Of a DNA stretch of 44,360 nt, positions 32,793 through 42,917 are shown piece by piece. The DNA is taken from contig NZ_FWFG01000094.1 of NCBI RefSeq assembly GCF_900163655.1, forward strand, positions 1 to 44,360. Reading direction: 5' to 3'. The position numbers and the translations under genes are program-made. The DNA comes from Brachybacterium nesterenkovii (GTDB taxonomy: Bacteria; Actinomycetota; Actinomycetes; Actinomycetales; Dermabacteraceae). Positions within the stretch are counted from its first letter, which is position 1; the number at the start of each line of letters is the position of its first letter. Below the pieces are notes generated by a model. The model did not search any database. It saw nothing but the letters and a program-made list of their open reading frames with translations, and was not told the origin of the DNA.

Positions 32793-33938
32793 ATGACCGT
32801 TTCCCGTCGTTCCCTCATCGCGGGCATGCTCGCGCTCGGAACCCTCCCCCTCGCCGCCTGCGGCGGATCCGGCGCCGGCGGCAGCAGCGGCGGCGTCGGC
32901 AGCGGGGAGAAGAAGAACCCCGAGGACATCCTGGTGGGCCTGGCCATGCCCACGAAGTCCTCCGAGCGCTGGATCGAGGACGGGGAGAACCTCAAGAAGC
33001 AGCTGGAGGACAAGGGCTACAAGGTCGACCTCCAGTACGCCGAGGACGACATCCCCACGCAGGTCAACCAGCTCGACAACATGATCTCCCAGGGCGCCGG
33101 CATCCTGGTCGTCGCCTCGATCGACGGCACGGCGCTCACCACGCAGCTGCAGACCGCCGCCGACAACAAGATCCCCGTGATCGCTTATGACCGGCTGATC
33201 CGCAACACCCCCAACGTCGACTACTACACGAGCTTCGACAACGAGAAGGTGGGCGTGCAGCAGGGCACCTCGCTGCTCATCGGCATGGGCTACCTCGACG
33301 CCGACGGCAAGGAGACCGGCAAGACCGATCCCGCCAACATCGAGCTGTTCGGCGGCAGCCCGGACGACAACAACGCGACCTTCTTCTTCCAGGGCGCGAT
33401 GTCCGTGATCCAGCCCTTCATCGACAAGGGCATCCTGACGGTGAAGTCCGGCCAGACCGATTTCGAGAAGGTCGCGATCCTGCGCTGGGACCCGGCCACC
33501 GCCCAGTCCCGCATGGAGAACCTGATCACCTCCACCTACTCCGGCGGCGACAAGGTCCAGGGCGTGCTCTCGCCCTACGACGGCCTGTCCATCGGCATCC
33601 TCGGCGCGCTGAAGTCGGCCGGCTACGGCACCGCGGACCAGCCCTACCCGATCGTCACCGGGCAGGACGCCGAGCTCGCCTCGGCCGAGTCGATCCTGGC
33701 CGGCGAGCAGTACTCGACCATCTTCAAGGACACCCGCAAGCTCGCCGAGGTGACCGTCGCGATGGTCGACGCGATCGCCAAGGGCGAGGAGCCCGAGGTC
33801 AACAACACCGAGACCTACGACAACGGCGAGAAGGTCGTGCCCTCCTACCTGCTGGAGTCCGTGATCATCACCAAGGACAACCTGAAGGCCGAGCTGGTGG
33901 ACACCGGGTACTACACCGCCGAAGAGGTCGGGGTCTGA
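32793..33938 (+). CDS. Sugar ABC transporter, substrate-binding lipoprotein (ChvE type)
   Basis: A 381-residue periplasmic-binding protein of the ChvE/XylF type for monosaccharides. After a Arg-rich start it has a hydrophobic core and a lipobox LAAC, then a Gly/Ser linker. [19 protein letters not shown] opens the binding domain, and [10 protein letters not shown] and [16 protein letters not shown] are conserved in ChvE-like proteins. The ATG at 32793 has AAGGAG 7 nt upstream. Genes for the ATPase and permease follow on the same strand. The importer faces the araA-araD-araB genes and shares an operator with them, so L-arabinose is the likely ligand; xylose or galactose are alternatives. Confidence 0.92.
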   Translation: MTVSRRSLIAGMLALGTLPLAACGGSGAGGSSGGVGSGEKKNPEDILVGLAMPTKSSERWIEDGENLKKQLEDKGYKVDLQYAEDDIPTQVNQLDNMISQGAGILVVASIDGTALTTQLQTAADNKIPVIAYDRLIRNTPNVDYYTSFDNEKVGVQQGTSLLIGMGYLDADGKETGKTDPANIELFGGSPDDNNATFFFQGAMSVIQPFIDKGILTVKSGQTDFEKVAILRWDPATAQSRMENLITSTYSGGDKVQGVLSPYDGLSIGILGALKSAGYGTADQPYPIVTGQDAELASAESILAGEQYSTIFKDTRKLAEVTVAMVDAIAKGEEPEVNNTETYDNGEKVVPSYLLESVIITKDNLKAELVDTGYYTAEEVGV

Positions 33939-33951
33939 TCGACTCCGCGCA

Positions 33952-33986
33952 GGGGCGTCCGGTGCGCATGCCGCACCGGGCGCCCC
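33952..33986 (+). terminator. Hairpin between binding-protein and ATPase genes
   Basis: GGGGCG and CCGGTGCG pair with CGCACCGG and CGCCCC around a 5-nt loop. It lies 13 nt after the binding-protein stop. In ABC importers such a hairpin often ends part of the transcripts or protects the 5' part, giving more binding protein than ATPase. Confidence 0.6.
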
Positions 33987-34093
33987 GCCCGCTCACGGCC
34001 CGCACAGGACGCGGGGGACGGCCGCGCCGATCTCCCCGCGCTCCTGGAGGGCCCTCCTGAGTACCCCTCCGCCCTTCAGCGAACGGAAGCACC

Positions 34094-35836
34094 ATGAACT
34101 CCCATCCCGCGGAGCATCCCGATTCCGCAGCGGGCTCCGGTCCCGCTCCCCGCATCCCCGACCCCGCCGCCGCGCCCCCGCCAGAGGGCACGACGGGGGC
34201 CGCCGCGGCCCCGTCCGACGGCGCCAGCACGGCCGATCCCGATGCCCCACTGCTCGAGCAGATCGGCGCAGTCCCCGCCACCGAGGACGTGTCCTCGCAC
34301 GCCCCGATCCTCGAGATGCGCGGCATCACCAAGATCTTCCCGGGCGTCCGCGCCCTGGACGACGTGAACCTCGAGGTCAAGCGCGGCGAGATCCACGCGA
34401 TCTGCGGCGAGAACGGCGCCGGCAAGTCCACCCTCATGAAGGTGCTGTCGGGCGTCTACCCGCACGGCACCTACGAGGGCGAGATCCTGTTCGACGGCCG
34501 CCCCGTCCAGTTCTCCGACATCCGCTCCTCCGAGGCCGAGGGGATCGTGATCATCCACCAGGAGCTCGCGCTCTCGCCGTATCTGTCGATCGCGGAGAAC
34601 ATCTTCCTGGGCAACGAGATCACGAAGCTGGGCCTCATCGACTGGCACCGCACGAACGCCGAGGCGCAAAAGCTGCTGGCCCGTGTGGGACTGGCCGAGC
34701 CGGCCACCACGGCCGTCTCCCAGCTGGGCGTCGGCAAGCAGCAGCTGGTGGAGATCGCCAAGGCGCTGTCGAAGGAGGTCAAGCTCCTCATCCTCGACGA
34801 GCCGACCGCCGCGCTCAACGATGACGACTCCGAGCACCTGCTCACCCTGATGCGCCACCTCAAGGGCCAGGGCATCACGTGCATCATGATCTCCCACAAG
34901 CTCAACGAGATCGCCGAGATCGCCGACTCCACCACGATCATCCGCGACGGCCGCACCATCGAGACGCTCGACATGCGCCACGACGCCGTGACCGAGAACC
35001 GGATCATCAAGGGCATGGTCGGCCGCGATATGGACTCGCGCTTCCCGGAGCACGAGTCGAGCATCGGCGAGGAGGCCCTGCGGATCGAGGATTGGACCGT
35101 CCACCACCCGCTGGATCCGACCCGCACGGTCATCGACGCGGCGAACCTGACCCTGCGCAAGGGCGAGATCGTGGGCCTGGCCGGGCTCATGGGGGCCGGC
35201 CGCACCGAGCTCGCGATGAGCGTGTTCGGACATGCGTGGGGCCGTGACATCTCCGGGCGCCTGTTCAAGGACGGGAAGGAGATCCACGCAGACTCGGTCT
35301 CGGCGGCGATCCAGCACGGCCTCGCCTACGCGACGGAGGACCGCAAGCACTACGGATTGAACCTCATCCAGGACATCCGCAGGAACATCACCATCGCGTC
35401 GCTGCCGAAGGTGACGCGCCGAGGGTTCCTGGACGAGAACAAGGAGGTGCGGGTCTCCGAGGACTTCCGCAAGTCCATGAACATCAAGGCCCCCGGCGTC
35501 AGCTCGATCGTCGGGCAGCTGTCGGGCGGCAATCAGCAGAAGGTCGTGCTGTCCAAGTGGATGTTCTCCGAGCCGGACGTCCTGATCCTGGATGAGCCCA
35601 CGCGCGGCATCGATGTCGGGGCCAAGTACGAGATCTACACGATCATCAACAAGCTCGCCGATGCGGGGAAGTCCGTCCTCGTGATCTCCTCGGAGCTCCC
35701 GGAGCTCCTGGGCATCTGCGATCGCATCTACACGCTCTGCGAGGGCCGCATCACGGGCGATGTCCCCGTAGCGGAGGCCACGCAGGAATCCCTCATGCAG
35801 CGCATGACCATGGAGACGGGAAGCAAGAACTCATGA
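34094..35836 (+). CDS. Sugar ABC transporter, double ATPase (GguA/MmsA type)
   Basis: A 580-residue ATPase with two nucleotide-binding halves. The first has Walker [11 protein letters not shown] loop IIHQEL and Walker [14 protein letters not shown]. Its signature region reads [16 protein letters not shown], as in sugar ATPases of this kind. The second has a degenerate Walker [14 protein letters not shown], then a proper signature [15 protein letters not shown] and [15 protein letters not shown]. This is the usual pattern of the family. Unlike most members (about 500-515 residues), it has about 70 extra N-terminal residues rich in Pro, Ala and Asp, likely disordered. The true start could be further downstream, but AACGGAAGC is the only weak ribosome site near 34094. 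It overlaps the permease start by 4 nt. Confidence 0.92.
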   Translation: MNSHPAEHPDSAAGSGPAPRIPDPAAAPPPEGTTGAAAAPSDGASTADPDAPLLEQIGAVPATEDVSSHAPILEMRGITKIFPGVRALDDVNLEVKRGEIHAICGENGAGKSTLMKVLSGVYPHGTYEGEILFDGRPVQFSDIRSSEAEGIVIIHQELALSPYLSIAENIFLGNEITKLGLIDWHRTNAEAQKLLARVGLAEPATTAVSQLGVGKQQLVEIAKALSKEVKLLILDEPTAALNDDDSEHLLTLMRHLKGQGITCIMISHKLNEIAEIADSTTIIRDGRTIETLDMRHDAVTENRIIKGMVGRDMDSRFPEHESSIGEEALRIEDWTVHHPLDPTRTVIDAANLTLRKGEIVGLAGLMGAGRTELAMSVFGHAWGRDISGRLFKDGKEIHADSVSAAIQHGLAYATEDRKHYGLNLIQDIRRNITIASLPKVTRRGFLDENKEVRVSEDFRKSMNIKAPGVSSIVGQLSGGNQQKVVLSKWMFSEPDVLILDEPTRGIDVGAKYEIYTIINKLADAGKSVLVISSELPELLGICDRIYTLCEGRITGDVPVAEATQESLMQRMTMETGSKNS

Positions 35837-37020
35837 CCAGCCTGATGCAGTCCCTGAAGGCAGGGCCGCTCGCCAACCTCCGCCAGAGCGGCATCTACAT
35901 CGCCCTGGCCGTCATCATCGTGCTGTTCGCGGTGCTGACCGACGGCTCCCTGCTGACCTCGCAGAACGTGACGAACCTGGTGGTGCAGAACAGCTACGTG
36001 CTGATCCTGGCCATCGGCATGGTCATGATCATCATCGCCGGGCACATCGACCTGTCCGTCGGCTCCGTCGTAGCGCTGACCGGTGCCGTCGCCGGCGTCG
36101 TCGCGGTCCGCATGGAGCTGCCGTGGATCCTCGCGATCCTCGCCGCGATCCTGGTGGGCGCCCTGGTGGGCGCCTGGCAGGGCTTCTGGGTCGCCTTCGT
36201 GGGCATCCCCGCATTCATCGTGACGCTCGCGGGCATGCTCGCCTTCCGCGGCCTGGCGATGATCGTGCTGGGCAACACGCAGATCTCCCCGTTCCCCGGC
36301 CCCTTCCGGTCCATCGCCTCGGGGTACCTCAACGGTCTGCTGGGCGGGTACGGATACGACGCCTTCACGCTCCTGCTGGGCGGCCTGTGCGTCGCGGCGT
36401 TCGCGTGGATGCAGTGGTCCGCGCGCCGCGGGCGCATCGCCTACGAGCAGACCGTCGAGCCGATGGCGCTGTTCATCCTCAAGCTGGTGCTGGTGGCGCT
36501 TCTGATCATGGCCTTCGCCTGGAAGCTCGCCACCTACAAGGGCCTGCCGATCGTGCTGATCATCCTGGCGTTCCTGATCGTGATCTACACGGTGGTGACG
36601 TCGCGGACGCCGTTCGGCCGCTCGGTGTACGCGATCGGCGGCAACCTGCCGGCGGCGCGCCTGTCGGGAATCAAGGTCAAGTGGGTCAACTTCTGGCTGT
36701 TCGTGAACATGGGCGTGCTCTCCGCGATCGCGGGCATCGTCTTCACGGCGCGCCTGAACCTGGCCAACCCCAAGGCCGGCCAGAACTTCGAGCTCGATGC
36801 GATCGCGGCCTGCTTCATCGGCGGCGCAGCCGTCTCCGGCGGCGTGGGCCGCGTGGTGGGCGCCATCATCGGCGGCCTGATCATGGGCATCATGAACAAC
36901 GGCATGTCGCTGATGGGCATCGGCATCGACTACCAGCAGGCCATCAAGGGCCTGGTGCTGCTCGGAGCCGTGGCCTTCGACGTGTGGAACAAGCGCCGAG
37001 CGGGGGCCGTAGAGGCCTGA
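35833..37020 (+). CDS. Sugar ABC transporter, permease (GguB/MmsB type)
   Basis: A 395-residue integral membrane protein of the RbsC/XylH/GguB family with about ten or more helices. [16 protein letters not shown] is the conserved early motif, and [20 protein letters not shown] and the late region [20 protein letters not shown] are typical. It forms the channel for the ChvE-type binding protein and double ATPase, probably as a homodimer. The start overlaps the ATPase stop (ATGA). A perfect hairpin follows about 95 bp after the stop. Confidence 0.94.
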   Translation: MTSLMQSLKAGPLANLRQSGIYIALAVIIVLFAVLTDGSLLTSQNVTNLVVQNSYVLILAIGMVMIIIAGHIDLSVGSVVALTGAVAGVVAVRMELPWILAILAAILVGALVGAWQGFWVAFVGIPAFIVTLAGMLAFRGLAMIVLGNTQISPFPGPFRSIASGYLNGLLGGYGYDAFTLLLGGLCVAAFAWMQWSARRGRIAYEQTVEPMALFILKLVLVALLIMAFAWKLATYKGLPIVLIILAFLIVIYTVVTSRTPFGRSVYAIGGNLPAARLSGIKVKWVNFWLFVNMGVLSAIAGIVFTARLNLANPKAGQNFELDAIAACFIGGAAVSGGVGRVVGAIIGGLIMGIMNNGMSLMGIGIDYQQAIKGLVLLGAVAFDVWNKRRAGAVEA

Positions 37021-37113
37021 TCGAGGACGACGGCGCGACGGGCGCGCGACGTCCGTCGGACGCGACCCGGCGAGCGCGGGTCGACAGCTCCGCCCTCCCC
37101 CGCTGCATGACGA

Positions 37114-37145
37114 CGGCGCCCGGACCCTGAGGGGTACGGGCGCCG
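37114..37145 (+). terminator. Terminator of the sugar importer operon
   Basis: CGGCGCCCG and CGGGCGCCG form a perfect 9-bp stem with a 14-nt loop in which CCCT and GGGG partly pair. Confidence 0.65.
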
Positions 37146-37233
37146 ACGTGCGCGTTCCGTGGGCGGCGGAGGCGGACGCCATGCGCGGCGGGTACTCCCA
37201 CGGCCCGGGACCCGGCCGGGGCCATGCACACTC

Positions 37234-37290
37234 GGGCGCTATGCGTGCGCACACAGGCACATATACGGCCTGTGGGCACGCATAGCGCCC
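37234..37290. repeat. 57-bp palindrome with CATATACGGCC core
   Basis: GGGCGCTATGCGTGC is an exact inverted match of GCACGCATAGCGCCC; inside, CACAGGC pairs with GCCTGTG around ACATATACG. The centre shares CATATACGGCC, nine bases and GCATA with the palindrome at 13583-13661. Confidence 0.8.
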
Positions 37291-37345
37291 GTCCTGACAC
37301 GACGGCGCCCGGATCAGGTCCCTGCCCGCTGCGCCCTGCACGCAC

Positions 37346-37382
37346 GAGGGCCCCGGAGCGCACGCGGCGCTCCGGGGCCCTC
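37346..37382 (-). terminator. araA terminator
   Basis: A perfect 16-bp stem (GAGGGCCCCGGAGCGC with its complement) and a 5-nt loop, 29 nt after the araA stop on the minus strand. Confidence 0.75.
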
Positions 37383-37411
37383 GACAGCTCAGGCTGAGGC
37401 TCCCCCGGGGC

Positions 37412-38920
37412 TCAGAACCCCTGGGCCAGGCGGTGGTGGACCTGGTTGACGCGCAGCTCGGTGCGGAAGCCCCGGGACGTCGTGCCCTGGTCGATCACGG
37501 CCAGCTCGATACCGGCGATCTCCGCGAGGTCCTCGAACACGTCCAGGGTCAGCGCCGTGGTCATCACCGTGTGGTGGGCCGCGCCGGCCGAGAGCCAGCA
37601 CTCCGCGGACACTGCGAAGCTGGGCTCGGGCTCCCACACCGCGCAGGCCACCGGCAGCTTGGGCAGCTCCTGGTCGGGCTCGACCACCTCCACCACGTTG
37701 GCCACCAGGCGGAAGCGCTCGCGCATGTCCGACATCGCCACCACCAGGCCGGGACCGGGGTCCGCGGTGAAGCGCAGGCGCACCGGGTCCTCGCGGTCGC
37801 CGATCCCCAGCGGGTGGATCTCCAGCGTGGGCTTCGCGGTCGTGAGCGAGGGGCACACCTCGAGCATGTGCGCGCCCAGGATCTTCTCCTTGCCCGGCGT
37901 GAGCTCGTACGTGTAGTCCTCCATGAGGGAGGCGCCGCCGGGCAGGCCGTAGCCCATCACCTTGGCCACGCGCACCAGGATGGCAGTCTTCCAGTCGCCC
38001 TCGGCGCCGAAGCCGTAGCCGTCGGCCATGAGGCGCTGGACGGCGAGGCCGGGGAGCTGGCGCAGGCCGCCGAGGTCCTCGAAGCTGGTGGTGAACGCGC
38101 CGAAGCCCCCGGCCTCGAGGAAGGAACGCAGGCCCAGCTCCTGGCGAGCGCCGTAGCGCAGGGACTCGCGGCGGTCGCCGTCGGGGCCCAGCTCGGGCGC
38201 GACGTCGTACAGCTCGTCGTACTCGGCCACGAGCGCATCGACCGCGGACTCCTCGACCGCATCGACCGCCGCGACCAGGTCGTTGACGCCCCACGTGTTC
38301 ACGGAGACGCCCAGGCGCAGCTCGGCCTCGGTCTTGTCGCCCTCGGTCACGGCGACGTCGCGCATGTTGTCGCCGAAGCGGGCCAGGCGCAGGGAGTGCA
38401 GCTCGGCCCAGCCGGTCGCCGCGCGCGCCCACCGGGCCACCCGGTCGCGCACCCCCTCGTGCGAGGCGTGCCCGACCACCGTGGTGCGCCGGGTGCCCAG
38501 GCGGGTGGCGATGTACCCGAACTCGCGGTCGCCGTGGGCGGCCTGGTTCAGGTTCATGAAGTCCATATCGATGCTCGACCACGGCAGCTCGACGTTCGCC
38601 TGCGTGTGCAGGTGCAGCAGTGGCTTGGCCAGCGCATCCAGGCCCAGGATCCACATCTTGGCCGGGGAGAACGTGTGCATCCAGACGATCACGCCCACGC
38701 AGGCGTCATCGGCGTTGGCCTCCAGGGCGATGCGCCGGATCGCATCCCGGTCGGTCAGCACGGGCTTCCACACCACCGGCACCGGGATCTGCTCGGCGTC
38801 GTCCAGCAGGCGCGCGACCTCCTGGGACTGCGCGGCCACCTGATCCAGCGTCTCGGGCCCGTACAGGCCCTGGCTGCCGGTCAGGAACCAGATCTCGCGT
38901 CCCTCGAACGGGTTCTTCAT
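37412..38920 (-). CDS. araA: L-arabinose isomerase
   Basis: A 502-residue isomerase converting L-arabinose to L-ribulose, the first step of arabinose breakdown. [20 protein letters not shown] opens the protein exactly as in Ara[32 protein letters not shown] and [15 protein letters not shown] are conserved, and the metal-site His and Glu regions ([14 protein letters not shown]) are visible. Length fits the family (about 500). It follows araD by 3 nt and is the last gene of the operon, with a strong terminator behind. Confidence 0.97.
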   Translation of the reverse strand: MKNPFEGREIWFLTGSQGLYGPETLDQVAAQSQEVARLLDDAEQIPVPVVWKPVLTDRDAIRRIALEANADDACVGVIVWMHTFSPAKMWILGLDALAKPLLHLHTQANVELPWSSIDMDFMNLNQAAHGDREFGYIATRLGTRRTTVVGHASHEGVRDRVARWARAATGWAELHSLRLARFGDNMRDVAVTEGDKTEAELRLGVSVNTWGVNDLVAAVDAVEESAVDALVAEYDELYDVAPELGPDGDRRESLRYGARQELGLRSFLEAGGFGAFTTSFEDLGGLRQLPGLAVQRLMADGYGFGAEGDWKTAILVRVAKVMGYGLPGGASLMEDYTYELTPGKEKILGAHMLEVCPSLTTAKPTLEIHPLGIGDREDPVRLRFTADPGPGLVVAMSDMRERFRLVANVVEVVEPDQELPKLPVACAVWEPEPSFAVSAECWLSAGAAHHTVMTTALTLDVFEDLAEIAGIELAVIDQGTTSRGFRTELRVNQVHHRLAQGF

Positions 38921-38923
38921 CTC

Positions 38924-39667
38924 TCAGTCCTCCTGGGTGGTCACGCCGGCCGCGCCGTGCTGGCCGTAGACGTTCTGGTAGCGGTCGAACAGCCGGTCGA
39001 CGATGTCGTCCGGGATCGCGATGGGGTCGCCGAGCTGGCGGGAGATGTGCACGGTGCGGGCGACCTCCTCGCACATGACGGCGGCGGCCACGGCCTTGCG
39101 GGCCGTCGGGCCGATGGTGAACACGCCGTGGTTCTGCATGAGGACGGCGCGCGAGCGGTGGCCCGTGAGCGTCTCGACGATGCCCTGGCCGATGGAGTCG
39201 TCGCCGATGATCGCGAGCGGCCCCACGGGGATCGACCCGCCGAACTCGTCGCCCATCATCGTCAGCACGCACGGGATCTCCTCGCCGCGCGCGGCCCAGG
39301 CGGTCGCGTAGGTCGAGTGCGTGTGCACGACGCCGCTGACCTCGGGCATGTTCCGGTACACGTACGCGTGGGCCGCGGTGTCCGACGACGGGGTCAGCTC
39401 CGCGGGCGTCCCGTCGTCGATCTTCACCCCGTCCATCGTGCACACGACCATGACCTCGGGCGACAGCTCGTCGTAGGAGACGCCCGAGGGCTTGATGACG
39501 AACAGCTCCAGGTCGGAGGTGCCGGGGACGCGCTCGGAGATGTTCCCGGCGGTCCACACCACCAGCTCCCAGCGCGGCAGCTCCTCGTGGAGCCTGGTCA
39601 CATTGGCGCGGGTCGCGGCGACGGCCTGCTGGACGTCTGCGGGGAGATCGGTCAGGCGGACGGTCAT
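38924..39667 (-). CDS. araD: L-ribulose-5-phosphate 4-epimerase
   Basis: A 247-residue class II aldolase-like epimerase that turns L-ribulose 5-phosphate into D-xylulose 5-phosphate. Substrate-binding WTAGNISER and the zinc-site region GVVHTHSTYATAWAARG are intact; the third zinc ligand is in LMQNHGVFTIG. A ribosome-binding site (AAAGAGG) lies before the ATG at 39667. It is between araB and araA; the 159 bp before it (39668-39826) hold nothing clear. Confidence 0.95.
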   Translation of the reverse strand: MTVRLTDLPADVQQAVAATRANVTRLHEELPRWELVVWTAGNISERVPGTSDLELFVIKPSGVSYDELSPEVMVVCTMDGVKIDDGTPAELTPSSDTAAHAYVYRNMPEVSGVVHTHSTYATAWAARGEEIPCVLTMMGDEFGGSIPVGPLAIIGDDSIGQGIVETLTGHRSRAVLMQNHGVFTIGPTARKAVAAAVMCEEVARTVHISRQLGDPIAIPDDIVDRLFDRYQNVYGQHGAAGVTTQED

Positions 39668-39826
39668 GGTGCCTCTTTCGGTGGGCGGTGCGGGTGGGAT
39701 CGGGGCCGACGGACGGCGCGGCGATCAGGACTGGGCTGGTGCGGGACCGGTCGGGACTAACGGTCGGCGGTCGGGTCGAACGGCAGGCAGGACGGGCGAG
39801 GTCGGCCCGGAAGACCGGCCGAGATG

Positions 39827-41575
39827 TCAGACGATGAGCTCCCCGGCGAGGCGCTCGACGGGCAGGGCGGCGAGGTACCGGTCGAGCCAGCGGGCGTACC
39901 CGGCCTGCCCCTCCGAATCGGGGGCCAGGGTGGTCAGCTCGAGGTCGGCGAAGATCCGCTGCGCGAGGTGGTCGGCGAGCGCCGCCCCGTCTCCCTGCGC
40001 ACGGGCGACGGCATGGCCCGCGAGGACGGCCATGCCCCAGGCGCCGCCCTCTCCCGCGGACTCGGCGACGGCCACGGGCACGCCGAGGGCATCGGCCAGC
40101 ACCTGCTGGGCCACGCCGCGGGTGGTGAAGATGCCGCCGTGGGCGAACATCTCGTCGCAGACCACGCCCTCATCGCGCAGCAGCACGCGCATCCCGGCGG
40201 CGAGCGCGGCGAAGGCCCCGTTCAGCTGGGCGCGCAGGAACGGCGCGAGCACCAGGCCCACGCCCTCGGGCCGCACGACCATCGGGCGCCCGGTGGCCAC
40301 GCCCGTCTGATGCTCCCCGGACAGGTAGTTGTAGACCAGCAGGCCGTCGGCGTCGGCGGGAGCGTCCAGCGCAGCCGTGAACAGCAGGCGGAACAGCTCG
40401 TCGCGGTCCACCTGCGCCCCGGTGAGCGCGGCGGCCTCGCCCAGCAGACCCAGCCACTGGTCGAGGTCGCCCGTGCAGTTGTTGGTGTGGATCATCGCGA
40501 CGGCGTCCCCGGCCGGGGTGGCGACGAGGTCGATCTCCTCGCGCGCGGTCGGGAGGTCGCTCTCGAGCACCACCATCGCGAAGGCGCTCGTGCCCGCGCT
40601 GACGTTGCCGGTGCGCGGGCGCACCGAGTTCGTGGCCACCATGCCGGTGCCCGCGTCCCCTTCGGGCGGGGCCATCACCGCTCCCGGGCGCAGGGCGCCC
40701 GTCGGGTCCAGGAGCGCGGCCCCGTCAGCGGTGAGGGTGCCGGCCGCCTCCCCCGCGACGAGGGGGCGGGGCAGCAGCTCGCGCAGGTCCCATGGGACCT
40801 CGCGCACGGCGTCGAGGCCGGCGAAGGCGTCGAGCAGGCGCTCGTCGTACTCATGGGTCGCCGCATCGATCGGGAACATCCCGCTCGCGTCGCCGATGCC
40901 CAGCACCCGCCGCCCCGACAGGAGCTCGTGGACGTGCCCGGCCAGGGTGTTCAGGTGCGCGATGCGCGCGACGTGCTCCTCGCCCTCGAGGACGGCGTGC
41001 AGCAGGTGGGAGACGCTCCAGCGCAGCGGGATGTTGCGACCGAACGCCTCCGACAGCATCGCGGAGGCGCTCCCGGTGGTCGTGTTGCGCCAGGTCCGGA
41101 AGGGGACCAGCAGCTCGCCGTCGGCGTCGAAGGCCAGGTAGCCGTGCATCATCGCCGAGACGCCCAGACCGGCGAGCGCGGTGAGCTCGGTGGCGTGGCG
41201 CTCGCGGACGTCCTCGGCGAGCGCGGCGTACGCGGCCTGGACGCCGGAGACCACCTCGTCGAGGCCGTACGTCCAGATGCCGTCGATCAGGCGGTTCTCC
41301 CACGCGTGCGCACCGGAGGCGAGGACCGTGCCGGCCGGGTCGATGAGGACGGCCTTGATGCGGGTCGAGCCGAGCTCGATGCCCAGCAGGGCCCGGCCGG
41401 AGGAGATGACCTCGGCGGCGGTCGTCGGGTCGGCGGCGGGTGCCGTATCGGCCTCGGTCGCGGAGGCGGTCACTGGCGCGGGGTCGGTCACGGGCACTGG
41501 GTGACCGGCGGCCTCAGAGACGGCGGGCGCGGGGACGGCGGGCGAGGTCGCCATCGGGTGCACGGGGTCGGTCAT
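39827..41575 (-). CDS. araB: FGGY family pentulose kinase, probable L-ribulokinase
   Basis: A 582-residue FGGY kinase expected to phosphorylate L-ribulose. The phosphate-1 motif is LLGIELGSTRIKAVLID and a substrate region is GVSAMMHGYLAFD; GNVSAGTSAFAM and the adenosine region AHGGIFTTRGVAQQVL follow. It belongs to the sub-type often named only sugar kinase and is not close to E. coli AraB; its place beside araD and araA supports the role. About 50 N-terminal residues rich in Ala, Pro and Thr precede the domain, which is unusual. The ATG at 41575 has GGGAGAG upstream; the longer frame reaches into the operator. First gene of araBDA. Confidence 0.88.
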   Translation of the reverse strand: MTDPVHPMATSPAVPAPAVSEAAGHPVPVTDPAPVTASATEADTAPAADPTTAAEVISSGRALLGIELGSTRIKAVLIDPAGTVLASGAHAWENRLIDGIWTYGLDEVVSGVQAAYAALAEDVRERHATELTALAGLGVSAMMHGYLAFDADGELLVPFRTWRNTTTGSASAMLSEAFGRNIPLRWSVSHLLHAVLEGEEHVARIAHLNTLAGHVHELLSGRRVLGIGDASGMFPIDAATHEYDERLLDAFAGLDAVREVPWDLRELLPRPLVAGEAAGTLTADGAALLDPTGALRPGAVMAPPEGDAGTGMVATNSVRPRTGNVSAGTSAFAMVVLESDLPTAREEIDLVATPAGDAVAMIHTNNCTGDLDQWLGLLGEAAALTGAQVDRDELFRLLFTAALDAPADADGLLVYNYLSGEHQTGVATGRPMVVRPEGVGLVLAPFLRAQLNGAFAALAAGMRVLLRDEGVVCDEMFAHGGIFTTRGVAQQVLADALGVPVAVAESAGEGGAWGMAVLAGHAVARAQGDGAALADHLAQRIFADLELTTLAPDSEGQAGYARWLDRYLAALPVERLAGELIV

Positions 41576-41718
41576 CGAGAGCTCTCCCTCATCGGGTCCG
41601 GGGTGGTGCGCCGTCGCACCGGCTTGTGCCGCATCGCACCGCGGTGGTGCCGCGTCGCACCGGGCGTTGCCTGGCAGGGGCTGCGCCGCTCCTCCACCCT
41701 GGCACTGCCGACCCTGAA

Positions 41719-41732
41719 TGTCAACGTTCACA
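41719..41732. promoter_or_regulatory. LacI-family operator over the araBDA promoter
   Basis: TGTCAACGTTCACA, a 14-bp near-perfect palindrome. On the minus strand TTGACA (a consensus -35, 41719-41724) overlaps it. CAGGGT lies 17 bp further as a weak -10. It lies 46 bp before the end of the LacI gene, so araB has its own promoter. Confidence 0.65.
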
Positions 41733-41777
41733 GAGCACGGACAGCACCCTTCCGGGATCACCGGAGGAAGGCCCCGA

Positions 41778-42797
41778 TCAGCGGTCGCGGACGCTGCTGC
41801 GCGGCACCAGTGTCGCCGGCAGGAGCGGCGCGGCCACCGTCGTATCGTCCGAGGTCACCAGGTGCACCGCCGCCCAGCCGAGGTCGGCGAAGGGCTGGCG
41901 CACCGTCGTCAGCGGCGGCGTGAAGTAGGCCGATCCCTCGATGTCGTCGAAGCCCACGACCGACACGTCGTCGGGCACCGAGACGCCGCGCTCTCGCAGC
42001 GCCCGCAGCAGCCCCAGCGCCATCTGGTCGTTCGCCGCGAAGATCGCGTCCGGCAGGGCGGAGAGGTCCAGCGCGTGCCCGTACTCGTACCCGGATTCGG
42101 CACCCCAGCTGCGCGGGGTCGTGACCTCCCCGTCGATGCCGGCGTCCGTGATCGCGGCCTCGAAGCCCGCCACGCGGCCGCGCGCATCGAACCAGGTCGT
42201 CGGGCCCTGCAGATGGACGATCGAGCGGTGCCCGCGCTCTGCGAGATGCTGGACCACGGCGCGCGCTCCCGCGGCCTGGTCCACCGACACGCAGCGGATC
42301 CCCGGGGCCTCCTGCGGCAGGGCCGACACGGACACGACCGGGGTGATCCGCGCGATCGACACCAGCGCCTCGAGCATCCCCTCGTGCGGGGCGACGACCA
42401 CGATCGCCTCCGCGCCGCGCTCGAGAAGCTCCCGTCCCGCCGTCGACTCGCCGCCCTCCCCCGGCCGCAGGGCCGTCAGCAGCGTCGAGTATCCGGCGTC
42501 GCGGGCGGCCCATTCGATCGCGGCCGTGGTCGTCGCGGGCCCGAACAGCGGCGAGCCGTCCGTGACCACGCCGAGGATCCCCGTCCTCGTGGTCTTGAGC
42601 GAGCGCGCGGCGAGGTTGCGCGTGAAGCCGAGCTCGGCGATCGCCGCCTCCACCTTGGCGCGGGTCTCCGCCTTCACGATCCCGGGGTCGTTGAGCACGC
42701 GCGAGACCGTCTGGTAGGAGACGCCGGCACGGGCGGCGACATCGGTCATCGACGGGCGGCGGGCGGCCGTCGCCGTCCGGTCGCGGGGGGAGTTCAT
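41778..42797 (-). CDS. LacI family transcriptional regulator, likely of arabinose genes
   Basis: About 339 residues. The N-terminal LacI helix-turn-helix is clear: SMTDVAARAGVSYQTVSRVL and the hinge NLAARSLKTTRTG. The ligand domain is of the periplasmic-binding type (GILGVVTDGSPLFGPA, IFAANDQMALGLLRALRE, VGFDDIEGSAYF). It probably represses the pentose genes and lets go on binding a sugar. I set the start at the ATG at 42797 because CATGAT lies 7 nt upstream as a possible leaderless -10; the ATG at 42809 is the alternative. It lies between xylB and araB on the same strand, and two near-identical operators precede araB and the importer. Confidence 0.9.
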   Translation of the reverse strand: MNSPRDRTATAARRPSMTDVAARAGVSYQTVSRVLNDPGIVKAETRAKVEAAIAELGFTRNLAARSLKTTRTGILGVVTDGSPLFGPATTTAAIEWAARDAGYSTLLTALRPGEGGESTAGRELLERGAEAIVVVAPHEGMLEALVSIARITPVVSVSALPQEAPGIRCVSVDQAAGARAVVQHLAERGHRSIVHLQGPTTWFDARGRVAGFEAAITDAGIDGEVTTPRSWGAESGYEYGHALDLSALPDAIFAANDQMALGLLRALRERGVSVPDDVSVVGFDDIEGSAYFTPPLTTVRQPFADLGWAAVHLVTSDDTTVAAPLLPATLVPRSSVRDR

Positions 42798-42917
42798 GAG
42801 GTCCATCATGCCGCGCCCGGGTGCAGGGTCCGACGCCGAGCGGCCCGGGCTACAGCCGGATGCGAGCTGTCCGCGTCGATCCTCAGGCCCGCCCGTAGAC
42901 GATGCGGGGGGTCTGTG

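Larger units (their letters stand above)
37021..37411. other. Convergent intergenic region with three hairpins
   Basis: Lies between the permease and araA stops. It holds two terminators, one for each side, and a 57-bp palindrome between them. GACGGCGCCCGGA occurs twice (about 37112 and 37300). No gene is seen. Confidence 0.65.

Noticed and set aside
37234-37290. Integration attachment site
   Set aside because: No tRNA gene, integrase or direct flanking repeat is present; it is an inverted structure in a convergent junction.
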